From Lethocerus indicus (taxonomy: Eukaryota > Arthropoda > Insecta > Hemiptera > Belostomatidae): a stretch of DNA of 64,000 nt. Positions 25,053-36,681 of this stretch are shown in pieces (within the stretch, counting starts at the first letter, position 1; each line of letters begins with the position of its first letter). The translations under genes were made by a program, and so were the position numbers. Where the stretch lies: the NCBI GenBank assembly GCA_019843655.1, contig JACDQD010000006.1, forward strand, positions 19,858,246 through 19,922,245, in the 5' to 3' direction. The notes below the pieces were generated by a model, which searched no databases, had not been told where the DNA came from, and saw nothing but the letters and a program-made list of their open reading frames with translations.

Positions 25053-26827
25053 TCTTATCTTTTATATCTTACACATATAGATGAACAATATAGATTATTG
25101 TCCTTTGATCTCGAAAACCCTCATTTGTATATTGCGTTGAAATAGTAAGTTCGATAGCTGTATGGGAGTGTTTAAAATATTCGATAATATGTTATACCAA
25201 ATTTATGTCCAGAATATTTGTATTGTAATTACATTTTCCCTAAAAACGACAATCAGTACAAAAAAATAATCGGTCTTTCTTTCTTAATGTTCCATTAGTC
25301 AGTTCCCATATTTTATGGTAGTATTAATCCGAGTAGTGCATTAGTCAGGAGGGGGTTTGAGTGGGGAAGAATGGTCGAAGTGTAAGAAATAGGTCGGGTT
25401 AGTACCAGGTCCCCATCTGTCTGTCCACAGACACAAATCCCGGAATATTTATTTCCGGCCCTCGCTATTCAATTTAGGTTTCGGGGAGCCCCTTAATTAT
25501 GATGTATTCTCTCACCGTCGAGATCCTATTAATTAGGAGGCGAAAAATATTAGTCCGAAAAGCCAGGGCACTCGCTCAATTTTTGCGCTCTCTTTTATTT
25601 TTCCTTAAGAGTAATGTTATTTTCATTATAATTTCCCATTTATTAAATTGGGAACATCATATACAATTCAGTTTGTTAAATCCTGATTATTATTTTAGTC
25701 AGTTTTAACAAAATACTACTATTTAACTATAATAATATACTTTAATAAATAGTAAATATAATATATTATCATTATATTGAATATTCTTATTTAGCATACT
25801 TGTGTGAAACGGAATAGCCCAATAACCAGGCTTGACTTTTCTTCTATTTATATCAATACGAATGGAATGTTTCTCTATTTGCCTTAATCTTTTCTCTGTC
25901 TTAAGTTAGACCGATTTAGAAATTTCCTTATTATTAATTTCCTTAAAAATTTAGAAATACCTCATAAGCGCCCCAGTGAGCATTTAACAATATATCATCA
26001 GTCGTAATGACGACCACAGTACCGACGATCACAATTCCCTAGTGCTTAAAAAGAGGAGGAGAATATAATTAACTTATTTGTACAATACTTAAGCTAGGTT
26101 ATTCATTAGCATCCCTTAAATAGTGCCATCACTAAGGTCACTGTTCTGGGCATCCCTTTAATTTTTGTTTTCCTCTCTGCATTGTTTAAACAACGAAGTA
26201 ATGAGGTATGTTGTGGAACGATGTCTAGGCTTCTCGTAGTAGAGATGCGTGGGGTGTGGATATTTTTAAAGGCGTAAAAGTCATCGCGGTTTCGGATGTT
26301 GGCCGCCGCTATGCTGGCGGATAAATAATTGAATGCGCCCTCTTCCCTTCAATTCAACCCGGGCTCTGTTAAAAGGGCAACGAGGGGTGACGGCGTTACT
26401 CTAAAATGAAGAGTTAGAGAAGCCCCTTCGACTCCAGTAATTATCGGAGTGGTAAGAAGTTGTAGGAGGAGGGACCGGCGGGATGAGGGCTAAGGTCGAG
26501 CCAGATATGTCACTTATCCCGGGGGATAGGGACGGCTCTCCCTTCAGCTCGGTCAAATGCGTAAATAAAAACTCTTAGCTCTAGCCCCGTGATCCCCCCG
26601 GGAGCAGCTCCTATATTATAAGGTAAATGCCAACACTCGCTCTGTACCCATGAAAAATGGATCTTCGGAAACGAATTGATGCGGTGAAAATACCAACGAT
26701 GAGGACAGATTCCAGCGAAAATTTTATGATGAAATATTTTTAAAAATTTAAATCTACAGTTAAAAAGCGGGATGCATTGTAGTCCAGGAAAACCAAGCTG
26801 TTTTGCGAGCAATTTTATGAAACCGGC
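25053..26827. other. Intergenic sequence between the two structured repeat copies
   Basis: AT-rich to about 26250, then a GC-richer stretch at 26280-26620. No gene seen. Confidence 0.6.
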
Positions 26828-26951
26828 CGGCGCACTTGATACTAAACCTGAACAGTGATATGTCTTGAGGGTGTAGTATCCATTTGCGCCTTGTTAACAA
26901 TAAAGCTATTATGCCGTATGCGGCTTTTCTAACCTACTAGTCTTTTATTTG
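26828..26951 (+). repeat. Structured dispersed repeat, copy 2
   Basis: Same orientation as copy 1 and 1.9 kb away. Both stems are kept without change: GGCGCA 26829-26834 with TGCGCC 26885-26890, and GATACTA 26838-26844 with TAGTATC 26874-26880, while the loop and internal-loop bases differ between copies. The downstream hairpin is GCCG-TATG-CGGC here, where copy 1 has ACCG-TATG-TGGC. A TTTTCT run follows directly. Confidence 0.75.
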
Positions 26952-29900
26952 GCTATATTCTCGTTGTCTTCAGTTGCATATCCGATTACATTTAAATTTA
27001 TTTATATAAACGTACAGCTTAAGGGTAAGGATTATAGTATACGATCTTCATTTGAATGGAAAATTAAAACAGTAATATTGATATCTAATACATCTCTTAC
27101 TTTTTGTTTGACACCCGTGGCATAATTACCTAAATTTGGATTAGCTCCTGATAAATTCAAAACATAATTCAGGCGGCCATCTCCTACGCGACTGCCATCG
27201 CGTGTGCGAATCGTATGAATTATATTCTACCTTATGATTATAATCCATTTGATTAATTTGGCCGAGAGCCTGTTGATACTGGCTATATTAACACAGGCAT
27301 AAAAAGTTTTTGATTACCATATCCGGTGGACAAGGTACATTTATAGATAAGATCTGTTCCCTTTTGATGTGCTTCGAAGCTGCCTCTCTGGTTCCGTCTA
27401 CATACGAGTTGCATTATCCCGAACCCCATCACCGGATAGCCCCCTGCTCTACCATTTATATATGAAGAATCTCGTTCGCATATTTCTGCCTATACTATTC
27501 CACTCCCGTATTTCCCTGCACTCCTACGATTCCGGTTTCAATTATAACAACAGTGTCCATTAGGGTCTTAAATATTAATATACATTTTGGACAATATCAG
27601 TTGAAGCAGCTAGTCTCTCGCTTAGGTCCAGGCCAAATACTTGGCTGCTTACAAATATGATATTTTCCCAAAAATAGTTTTTATCACCTCTGGCGAATGA
27701 CTCAAGCTTAATAAATATACATCACTCTAAGCAGGAGACTGAAGGGAAGCTAAGAACACAGCACCAGAGAGTGAAAAGGAAAAGAAAAAGAAATGTGGTA
27801 CTCGAAATATAGGTGGGCGGTTTGGGTGCCCACTCGTGGCCATCGGCTGGGCCTCACCTCAGTAGCCACTCTTCGCCCCCTCACACACAGATCCCTTGCG
27901 CGGAAATGTAGATTCATAATTAAAATCCAGCCGCTTTAAGTGCCCCACTCGTCCAGGATCATCGTTTATAAGATGAGGTTTACCACTCGAGCCGAGTATA
28001 CGTAATTAGTAGCACGGCTATAAGTTTGAGAAGCCCTCTTATAATTTGTGGACCGTGAATTATGCCCAAAGTTTCTATTTAAGGGAGGACCGAATTCGAG
28101 AAATAAATTTTGCAATCTCACCACTCGAAATAAAACATAAAACCAAAAAATCTAAATCTACAAGTGAAAGTAGATAAGACATAAAAGACTATTGAAAGGC
28201 GATTGTCCAGACTAATTGAAGTAAAATCATTTCAAAATACAACAGTTCCGTAAAAGGCGTTCTGAACTAGGGAATTCGACAAAGAAAGTATTATTTTCCA
28301 TAAATACATAATACAATAAACTTTTATTTTTCTGAGCTGGATATTTATTTTATTGGAGGCCCATGATTTAAGAACTGACAAAGAAATTTGTCCGAGCGAT
28401 TTTTTTTTGCCGGTTATAAAATAAATTGATACATTTAGTAACTAGTCGAGTGACAGGAACATTGATAGATTGCATTGTGTACCTGAATGTCGACACAATA
28501 AACGCTAAACAGGGCCTCTTTTACAGGTGCAGTACAGGTAGGGAGATTGATAGACAGGAACTGTCAGGGTTGTCAATCTCCGGGTGGGCCGCTGAAGAAC
28601 TCTACTCGGAGATTCCTCCCCGCTTTATATTGATAAGTAAAAGGGATGGGGGGTGAGTTAAGGGGGAGGGGAGAGAGGGTTTCACACGGAGTGGAAAAGA
28701 AAGAAAAGCAGGGTTTGAAAAGTGGAGCGTGTCGGGCCGATACAGGGCAGTTCTCTCTGTCAACTGACACTCCCCAAACAGTCGCATTGCAACTCCCAGC
28801 TAGAACTCCCACCCGTTACCGTACAGGCTCCACTAGCCGGAGAACTCAGTTTAGGAATACGGACCGAATCCTTTACCCCTTCCCTCCGCCCGGTTGACAT
28901 TAATTTCCCAAGAGCTTAGGGAGGGAGAGAGTGAGTGAATGAGAGAGAGAGAGAGAGAGAGAGAGAAAAATTTCCTCCGGCCTTTTTACATAGCCGAGAT
29001 TTTCCGAAGGTTCTTCTTTGGCGCTACCACCCGGGGTACAGCCGGGACACCGAAAGTTAATTAGCCCGCCAGGGCTAAGTCCATACCTAAATTTGTGAAA
29101 CTTTTAATCTCTAAGTTAAACCCCATTAAGGCAGAGTAGAGAGCAGGTCGGGCCACCTCTTATACTCCGTATTTGAACCTCAGCTCAAGGAAAGCACCCT
29201 ACTCTTCCGACTTAACATACAGCTGTATATCAGTAGACAAATTTTCCCTTCCTATATTACGATTTACTATTCAACATTGTATATCAAAATTCCGTTACGA
29301 TTTCACCTAATAATTAATTAATTAAATATTAATTACATTAACATTAATTATATAGTGTGTTATCATACCTATGCATATTATAAAAATATAACATACATAT
29401 TGAATTTCTTAAATTGCACGTTGGATTTGAACCTCAGTGGCAGATCGGAATATTTTCATTAAATTATTAACTGCAATTAATCACGAGAAGGACGTGGAGT
29501 CAAGTATACTCATTAGAATAAATACAATACTTAAATATAAGAAAGTATTTTACTCTGGAGAATAGAAATAGGTGGATGTGTGTGTGTTTGTGTGTGCAGG
29601 TTCGGCAAACGAATGCCGGTATTTAAACCGGTAGCGTAATAAGAAAATTCCTCTGCTGGGCTGTGTGTTAACAGCTGGCAGACAGACAGGAGACCGTCAC
29701 CTCTCCGAGCTCCGCCACAGCTCTACAGGTGATTGTACCCGCCTCCGTTCTCTTCTGTTATATCCGCCGAATTCTTGGCTAAAGCGAATAGTTTAAACGT
29801 CCCGCTTTGGCCCGACAATCCGGATTGGCTTTTAAATTGCGAGCCGGAATGAAACGGCGAGCGAAATATACCACCGAAACGAGGCTCTAAGGCCCTACAG

Positions 29901-32900
29901 AGAGCCATCGGTCCTCTTGCTAATACAATTTATTCAATCGCCTACAAAAAGTGGCGTTATCACACTTTCAAGTAATATGAAGGGACACTGATAGCATACA
30001 GAAACGACGGCCATAGCGGATCTAGTCCAATCAGTGAGGGAGAGGAAGCATAACAGAGTTTGGTCATGTGAATCTGAGTTATTTCAGTATAGTTAACTAG
30101 AACTAAAACACTCCCAGTCTCAGTTATTCTACGTTTCCCAGTATTAAAACTAGAATAGTGTAGTGTGACTTTTGAAATCGTGAGTTGTTATACATAGAAG
30201 AGCTTGTGGACGGGACGGGGAATAGAATCGAAATGTTTAATCAAATTTTCAAGATTATATCTGAAGTGAAAGTACTCTTTCCTGAACACCACCTCAGTTG
30301 TTACGATTAATACTCAAAGAAAAGGAACTCATGATTGAGGTAAGACTGTGAACAGGGTGATAGGGTGAGTTCTTAAAATAGTGTTAGTACTCCGAGCTGT
30401 TGGTTGTGATGGATAGCCCCAGCCTCTAGTGCTCATCTCCGCCCGCTCCTATTTCTCTCGGTTCCCCGTTTTGCCCGCTATGAAAAACTGCTTAATAAAA
30501 CGGCCGTTTCGCCGATATTGCGGTTCGGTCCCCTCTCTAAACGGTGTATCAGTGGCATTCATCGTTTACGAGTGCAATTCTCGCACCTGCCCGCCTGCGC
30601 CTCATATTTATTAAACGAGTTATTCTTTATTTAAAACGGCACCCCTTCGCCCGAACGCTCCCCCGGAATTTTCCTTTCTCGGTACGGGGGCCGACACGAT
30701 TAATGTTATGGCGGTGATCAATTCCGACCCTGTATTAGCCGAGTTGAGGGCTCAACTTTATTTCTTTTCCTGGATTCGATACCCATTTTATCGCGGGTTT
30801 TGGTTTCCTCACGTCACCCTATGATGTTGTACACTCTTCAGCTATGCTCGCCTTTTCTAGATAGGGGCTGTTTTTGTTAAAACATAAACTTTCATTCGTA
30901 ACCCATCATCACAATTAGAACGAGTCCGAGTGGGCAGGTGGAGATAAACTTCCAAGGAAACCACGGTTTCCTCTACTGAAATTTAAAAGCATAATATTTT
31001 GTTCTACATTCACCAACGTAATAAAACTTGTTTCGTAAGACACTCTTCTATTCCCTCATAAATTACAGCCATAAATTTTAGAGTTTTTGAAGTTATTTCG
31101 AATTGTCAATTCGCTGAAAATTTCTCTCAGGCTCAACTCTCCGTCTCGTTATTTACGGCCGTATAAGAACCGCGCTTCGACTGTGTTAAAAACACACTTA
31201 TATTTCTCCCACACAAGTACACAATTCAATTAATTTGAACGAATACAATATTTTCATCATCACTATTTCCACGGTACATCCTCCTCGAATTTGATTCCCA
31301 ACTGGATGTAATCCGACCGCAGTGACCGGTGTCGACTGAAAAAAAGGAGAGGTTTATCGCTGTTTTGTGTCCGAGGGGAAGGGGCGCGAATATCCCGGAA
31401 ACGAATCCCCCCGGGACGAATTCCCAATCAGTAAATGCAGATGAGAGCACCGGCGGGATTCCCTTCGTCTCCCATTAGCGGGATTGGAACCTCTACGTAT
31501 GAATGCGCGTATGCATGTCCACTACTACTTACTTGATACTTGCCACCCCCCTCACCCCGCTGTCGATCCCAATCGGTTAACTCATCCGTGCGTCGGGCTC
31601 GGTGGGCCCACGGGCAATCGGGGATCCCTCGACAGTCCGCACCCATCCGGGCGCCTTCCTCCAACAATAACGATTGTTACGGGGGCGGAGAGAGACTGGG
31701 GCCCGCCATTCTCCGGCAGGCTAATAAACGACGCGGCTATTCGTTTCGCATCATCGCCACAATGATCACCATTCCAGTAATTTCCCACCCGTCTAATGGG
31801 CCACTTAGCCGTTCCGACGCCTGATGACAATCATAAACAAAAACAGTGCCGATCCGGGAGTGTTGGAGGTCCCAAGTGTCGTAAGTTTACAATTTTTAGG
31901 CAACTGAATGCATAATGAATTATAAGGATTGCGGTGGCAATTAAAGCCTGATCGAGGCCCTAAAACCCGAGAGGAGTTAATACCGTTTTCCTAATCTACT
32001 ATATCAATAATTAGATAACCACAACCTCGCCGTTGTACTAGAAGGATACTTATCAGCACATACTCTTTCTCCGTTCTAATCTACAACAAATGATCCCGTA
32101 TATGTGCAAATGACCGGGTACGCAAAATATATATTCTACAAAACGAATATGTTCTCAGGAAACTGAGCCGTGGGCAGAGCCGGGGTCGGCGTTCATATAT
32201 ATCCTCCAACCTGGCGAACACCCACCTACGTTCGGCCACGGGTCTTTACCGGACTCGGGCCGAAAGTTGGTGGGACCCCAAGTTGTTAATAGTTGGTGAA
32301 GATCTTAATAGTTGGTCCTTCCTCTTGGCATAAGAGCTATAATTCAAAACTGTTCGATGTGCCGGCGGGCTGCGGGTTGGTGCCGGGGGCCCGTGGAGGT
32401 GGCGGTCATCGCCCATTACTTGTTGCACTCCCCGCCCGCCCCTAATAGTCTTAACCAACTTTGCCTGTCCCATCGCATAACCGTGAACACTCCTAAATAC
32501 ACAACCTATATAACTCCAAGTAATTCGACCCGCTCCCTCTAATATACTCTCAAATATGGCATCCGATTAGGTAATGTTCTCCACATATAGCGATGTAGAT
32601 AAACATTTTAAATAGTACACAGATATGAAACATAATTTTTAATTCTTGACGCTAATATAAATGAAAACGATCGTAAACTATTCACATTTTTTGTACATAG
32701 TATTTTTTTCGATTATACGATATATTTATAGTGCACACCATGTAGTAACTGATTCAAAAAACGAACTAGCCACGATAGCACGTAGTGTGAGTACATAAAA
32801 AAATAAATTAATACAATGAACTGCCGAGATGTAAATGATGAGGCCAATCGGGCGTTATACCTCCACTCGGGATACTACGAGATACTACGCGCGACGCACA

Positions 32901-35900
32901 CATACAATTAATCATGTGTTCGTGTGTGTGTTTGCCTCTAATCCACCCCCGCCCCCGCCGCCGCCCCTCCGGCGCTCCTGCACTAATGTGCGGCACTAAT
33001 GTGGCGTTATATCGACATTGTGTCAGGACGGCTCTAATGAGCCTCATACATTTGCCGCCTCATACAACTACGCCTTTGTACCTACCCGCCCAGTCGTTTG
33101 TTTGGAAATTAACCGATTCGAACGCTAACATCTGTCTGTACCGCCTTAATATTAATGCCCGACAATTTCGAGTGTCGTTTTAAAAACGCTCCTGATGTCT
33201 TACGGTCTTATAGAGTTTCCTAATATCCATCATCATTCGTCATTTGTCTAGGTCAGGAATCGGCATACCGCGATCGATCGCGAGCTACCGCGGGGTTCAT
33301 TTTATTTTATGTTAAATAATTGAAAATTAAAACCTACCTTCTACATTTTAAAGTTTTTTCTTCTTCAAATGAATCCAATGAATGTATCAATCTTCACTGG
33401 CATGAATTGATTGTAGTTATATTTCGAGAGAAAGGTTACCTTCATATATTTTTTATTATTTTATACCGTTATAGTAAATGGTTAAACTTATGTATTCCAG
33501 TGAATTTCTAGACAAAGATTGATAGCAAAAATGCTTATTGCGGGTATAAAATATATCCCCCTTGTAAATCGAATTCACCTTACTGTGCCTTCTGAGCATA
33601 AAAACTCACGGGCTCTTCAAGTAGGACCGGTAAAGGTGTTACAATTAAGGCTAAAATTTAGAATAATGCCGTGCAGAACCGAATGGTAGAATTAGGGAAG
33701 AGTCTGATAGATGGTGCGTCACAGTTGTTGGGCATAATTTAAAGTGCCGGTGGGGTGTGGTCCCAATGATGAGGGGGGCGGAGGGAGAGGCCCGGCCACC
33801 GTGGAAGACGTATCGGCCGGGGGCAGACACCGCAGAGAAAGTACACAGGGCCCTGAATAACGACCCCGGGGCCGAGCCCTAGGGGACGCGCCGCCACATC
33901 AATTCAAACTTTTCCTGCCGGGGAGCCGGCAAAGCGGGAAGAGTAGGGAGAGGAAGGTAGGGAAGGTTGGAAAACGCCGACCGCCGAACGAAGAAATTAG
34001 TCCGGGAAACCTCCTCCAAGTAAAGAACGGTGATGGACCGAACGTAATCTACCGGCAATACTCTTCACGGCCCAACGTATGACTTATGTACGACTTAACT
34101 ACACAGAACCCGACTAAACAGGTATCGACGTTAGGCAAAGTTTTCGGAGATTGGATCCATTTTGTGCGTTGTGAGCGAGGCGGGTCCGCCTCCAAATCAA
34201 ATGACAATAACTCCGAGAGTGGCTCGACACCCCCTCCTCCCCCCACCATCACACTATCACATTTCCATCCCACGGCTTTCCTCTTCCCCACCTTACAAAC
34301 TTTTTGTATTAAGCGGCTCTTCAAAGTGCTATATTTCAGGGAGAAGAGCACCCCATCCCCTACCCTATACGACATCCCCCGGCCCTTCCGCGGTTCTCGG
34401 TGGTATAATATTCATGATGGGCCCTCGAATATTATACAGTATATATAAAACCGAGGCGGAGGGTAGCCTGTTTACCGAGCCCGACAACCCAACAGTCGCG
34501 AAAGCCGTTGCGATGGACCGACCGCCAAATACACATTCGAGAAACCCATAAACATTGAAGTATTACTGTTTATATTTATTTATACCATTGGCTAATATTT
34601 TACAATGAATGTAAAATATGTATCCGTTTTGTATAATCGGTCGAATAAAACATTTAATAATGTATTTCCTTTGTTTTTTCAAATAAACAGAATATTACAT
34701 ATAAATAAATGTCTCCCTTTATTACACATAATTGTTTATGTTAGAAACTAAAAGGATCGCTTTTTACCCTTACTTTCTTTTAAGAGAGAAATATATGCGC
34801 CATAGATTTGATATACGAGCTTAATTAACATTCAAGTAATTACAAGTATATGAACGATCTTTTTTTGGGACAGAGAGAAGCCGGGAGCATCACTGACCAA
34901 AAAATATATAGTGCAGCTGACTCGCAATGCGTGCGCTATTTTTTTGCCTCCCCTTCTTCTGTTGTTGATTTGAAAATGAAAAAGACAAACACGAGAGGGG
35001 GACGAGTTTTTAACCTGTAAAAATCGGGCGTTCGAGTTTGTTGAAAATGAAAAAAAAAGAAAAATAAAAGCGAAGAGGAAGCGGATTACTTGGAAAAACT
35101 CTCGCGTTTTTTCCCCTCTCCCCCTCCTTTTTTTCCATTTCTAAAGAAAGTTTCGAAGCGTAAAAGCTGAATGAGTCGGAAAAGCCGAACCCCTCCCTCG
35201 AGCCGCCCACCCTCCCGCCACCCCTCAAACTTCAAATTGCGAGCGTTTAAAGCGAGAGAAAAATATTAGCGACACTCACACCGATGCTATGGAACGCGGC
35301 CACGCACAACACAACGAAACACCAGCGAAAAGGACAGAGGGCGACAGTTTTTCACCTGAGCTGTTTTCCCTTTTAATATTCTTTTCCCCGCCAATTCTCA
35401 TAGAATCCGATCACCGGCTAAAACTAACAACCGCAACTTCCCACACCCCACCGTTCTCCCTCTCTGTATCTAAGCGACCAATTAAAACTCAAAGATGACT
35501 CGGTATAAACAAAGTTATCATTGGAACAAATTAGCTAGAAACTATTGTGTCGGAAATGGGATATTGGCTTTATTGTTATGGCAGGCTAATTATGGCTAAT
35601 TATCAGATCATTAAGCGTAACCCATTTTCTTTGTGTTTCATTTATAAATGAAACCTAAATAACGATATCAATTTACTCGGGGAGATAGTTTAAATGATTC
35701 CAACATTAAACCTAAATAATGGACAGGATTCAAGAATTTAGAATATTTGTAATATAAAATAGATCGAATCTGTAAATTTTCGATTTCATGTACTACTTGA
35801 TCAATTGATGAAAAATTGTCTGTGAGTTATTGTTTAAAATTTGGTTCTCCTAATTGGACTTTAACCCCCCCTCGATAGGTTTTGCGAATTATTTTAAATA

Positions 35901-36290
35901 AGAGAGCCAAAAGTTTTCGACCTGACGAGGACAGGATTTTTTCAGTATAGGGGCCGAACCTAAGGACAATTTGACTACTGTCTCTCATGATTAGAGTGAG
36001 ATTTAGTGCGGTACTATACTCGGGGGACAGAAGATTCAAGTGGAATCCAAGAATCCCCCGGGGGACACCTTCGGTTAGCCATCTCCCTAACCCTATTGTA
36101 TTATAATTTATAAAAGCGTATTCGGTGATTAAAACCTTCTTAACTTATATGCATGTAGGAGAGTGCATGGATACTCTAAATCGTCTCGGGCATCCAAACA
36201 ACAAATATTGTTATTAATTCAATGAATGTGGGTCGATCAGAATGCGTCTCATCTGAATCTGACCGTAAGGAGGCAGTAATTTGAGTAATT
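26952..36290. other. Intergenic, AT-rich with GC-rich islands
   Basis: No gene recognised. GC-richer islands are at about 28560-29060, 29640-29920, 30400-30800, 31300-31830, 32160-32540, 32900-33080, 33740-34550 and 34990-35480. A GA repeat (28921-28966), a TAATTA-rich block (29309-29352) and a 14-bp palindrome (33269-33282) are notable. The open frames overlap on both strands and show no domain. Confidence 0.55.
28921..28966 (+). repeat. (GA)n microsatellite
   Basis: GAGGGAGAGAGTGAGTGAAT leads into uninterrupted GA from 28941 to 28966. Confidence 0.92.
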
Positions 36291-36299
36291 GAGTTAATA

Positions 36300-36599
36300 T
36301 GGGAGGCGATTGCGGCGTGTACCTGCGAGGCGGTAGCCTAATAAGTGGCGGGGGAGAGGGGCGGAAGGTGCGCAGGAACCGGGGGCGTGGGTGAGGGTGA
36401 GGGCGCGGGGGCTCAGTGATGCCGCCACCAGTGCCGGCACCACAGCCTGACCGGCCGCCGCCTCACGAATACCGAGCGCGACAGTACCCACCTGGACATG
36501 ACACTGGCGGCTGACACTCCACTCCGGCTACCGGCCAACCCTCCCGCCTAGAGTAGGCCGCCCACCTCCGCCCGCTTCAGTCTCCGATCGGGACTGACG
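36300..36599 (+). promoter_or_regulatory. GC-rich presumptive promoter/5' UTR with short upstream ORF
   Basis: A GC-rich island precedes the signal-peptide exon. It contains a 17-codon upstream ORF (ATG 36498, TAG 36549-36551) in the same frame as the main ATG at 36600. The TAG ends any longer N-terminal extension. An arthropod-type initiator match TTCAGTC lies at about 36576-36582, only 22 bases before the ATG; it may be chance. No TATA box is obvious at the right distance. Confidence 0.35.
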
Positions 36600-36681
36600 A
36601 TGGGCTGTCGCCGTGTCGCCGCGTTCGCCGGCTACTTCCAAGTCACAGTGCTACTCTGTTTCGCCACCAAGACACCCCCAG
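36600..36681 (+). CDS. First coding exon of a secreted or membrane protein (signal peptide)
   Basis: The ATG at 36600 (context GACGATGG) is the first Met after an in-frame TAG at 36549. It opens MGCRRVAAFAGYFQVTVLLC, with basic residues followed by a hydrophobic core as in a signal peptide, then FATKTPP. The frame ends at CAG|GTAGGA, a good donor at 36682, after 27 codons plus one base (phase 1). A phase-1 intron just after the signal peptide is usual for Ig-domain and other extracellular genes. It is on the same strand as the DIP-like gene and could be a related paralogue, but no downstream exon is visible, so the product is unknown. It could also be a chance frame in a GC island. Confidence 0.45.
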
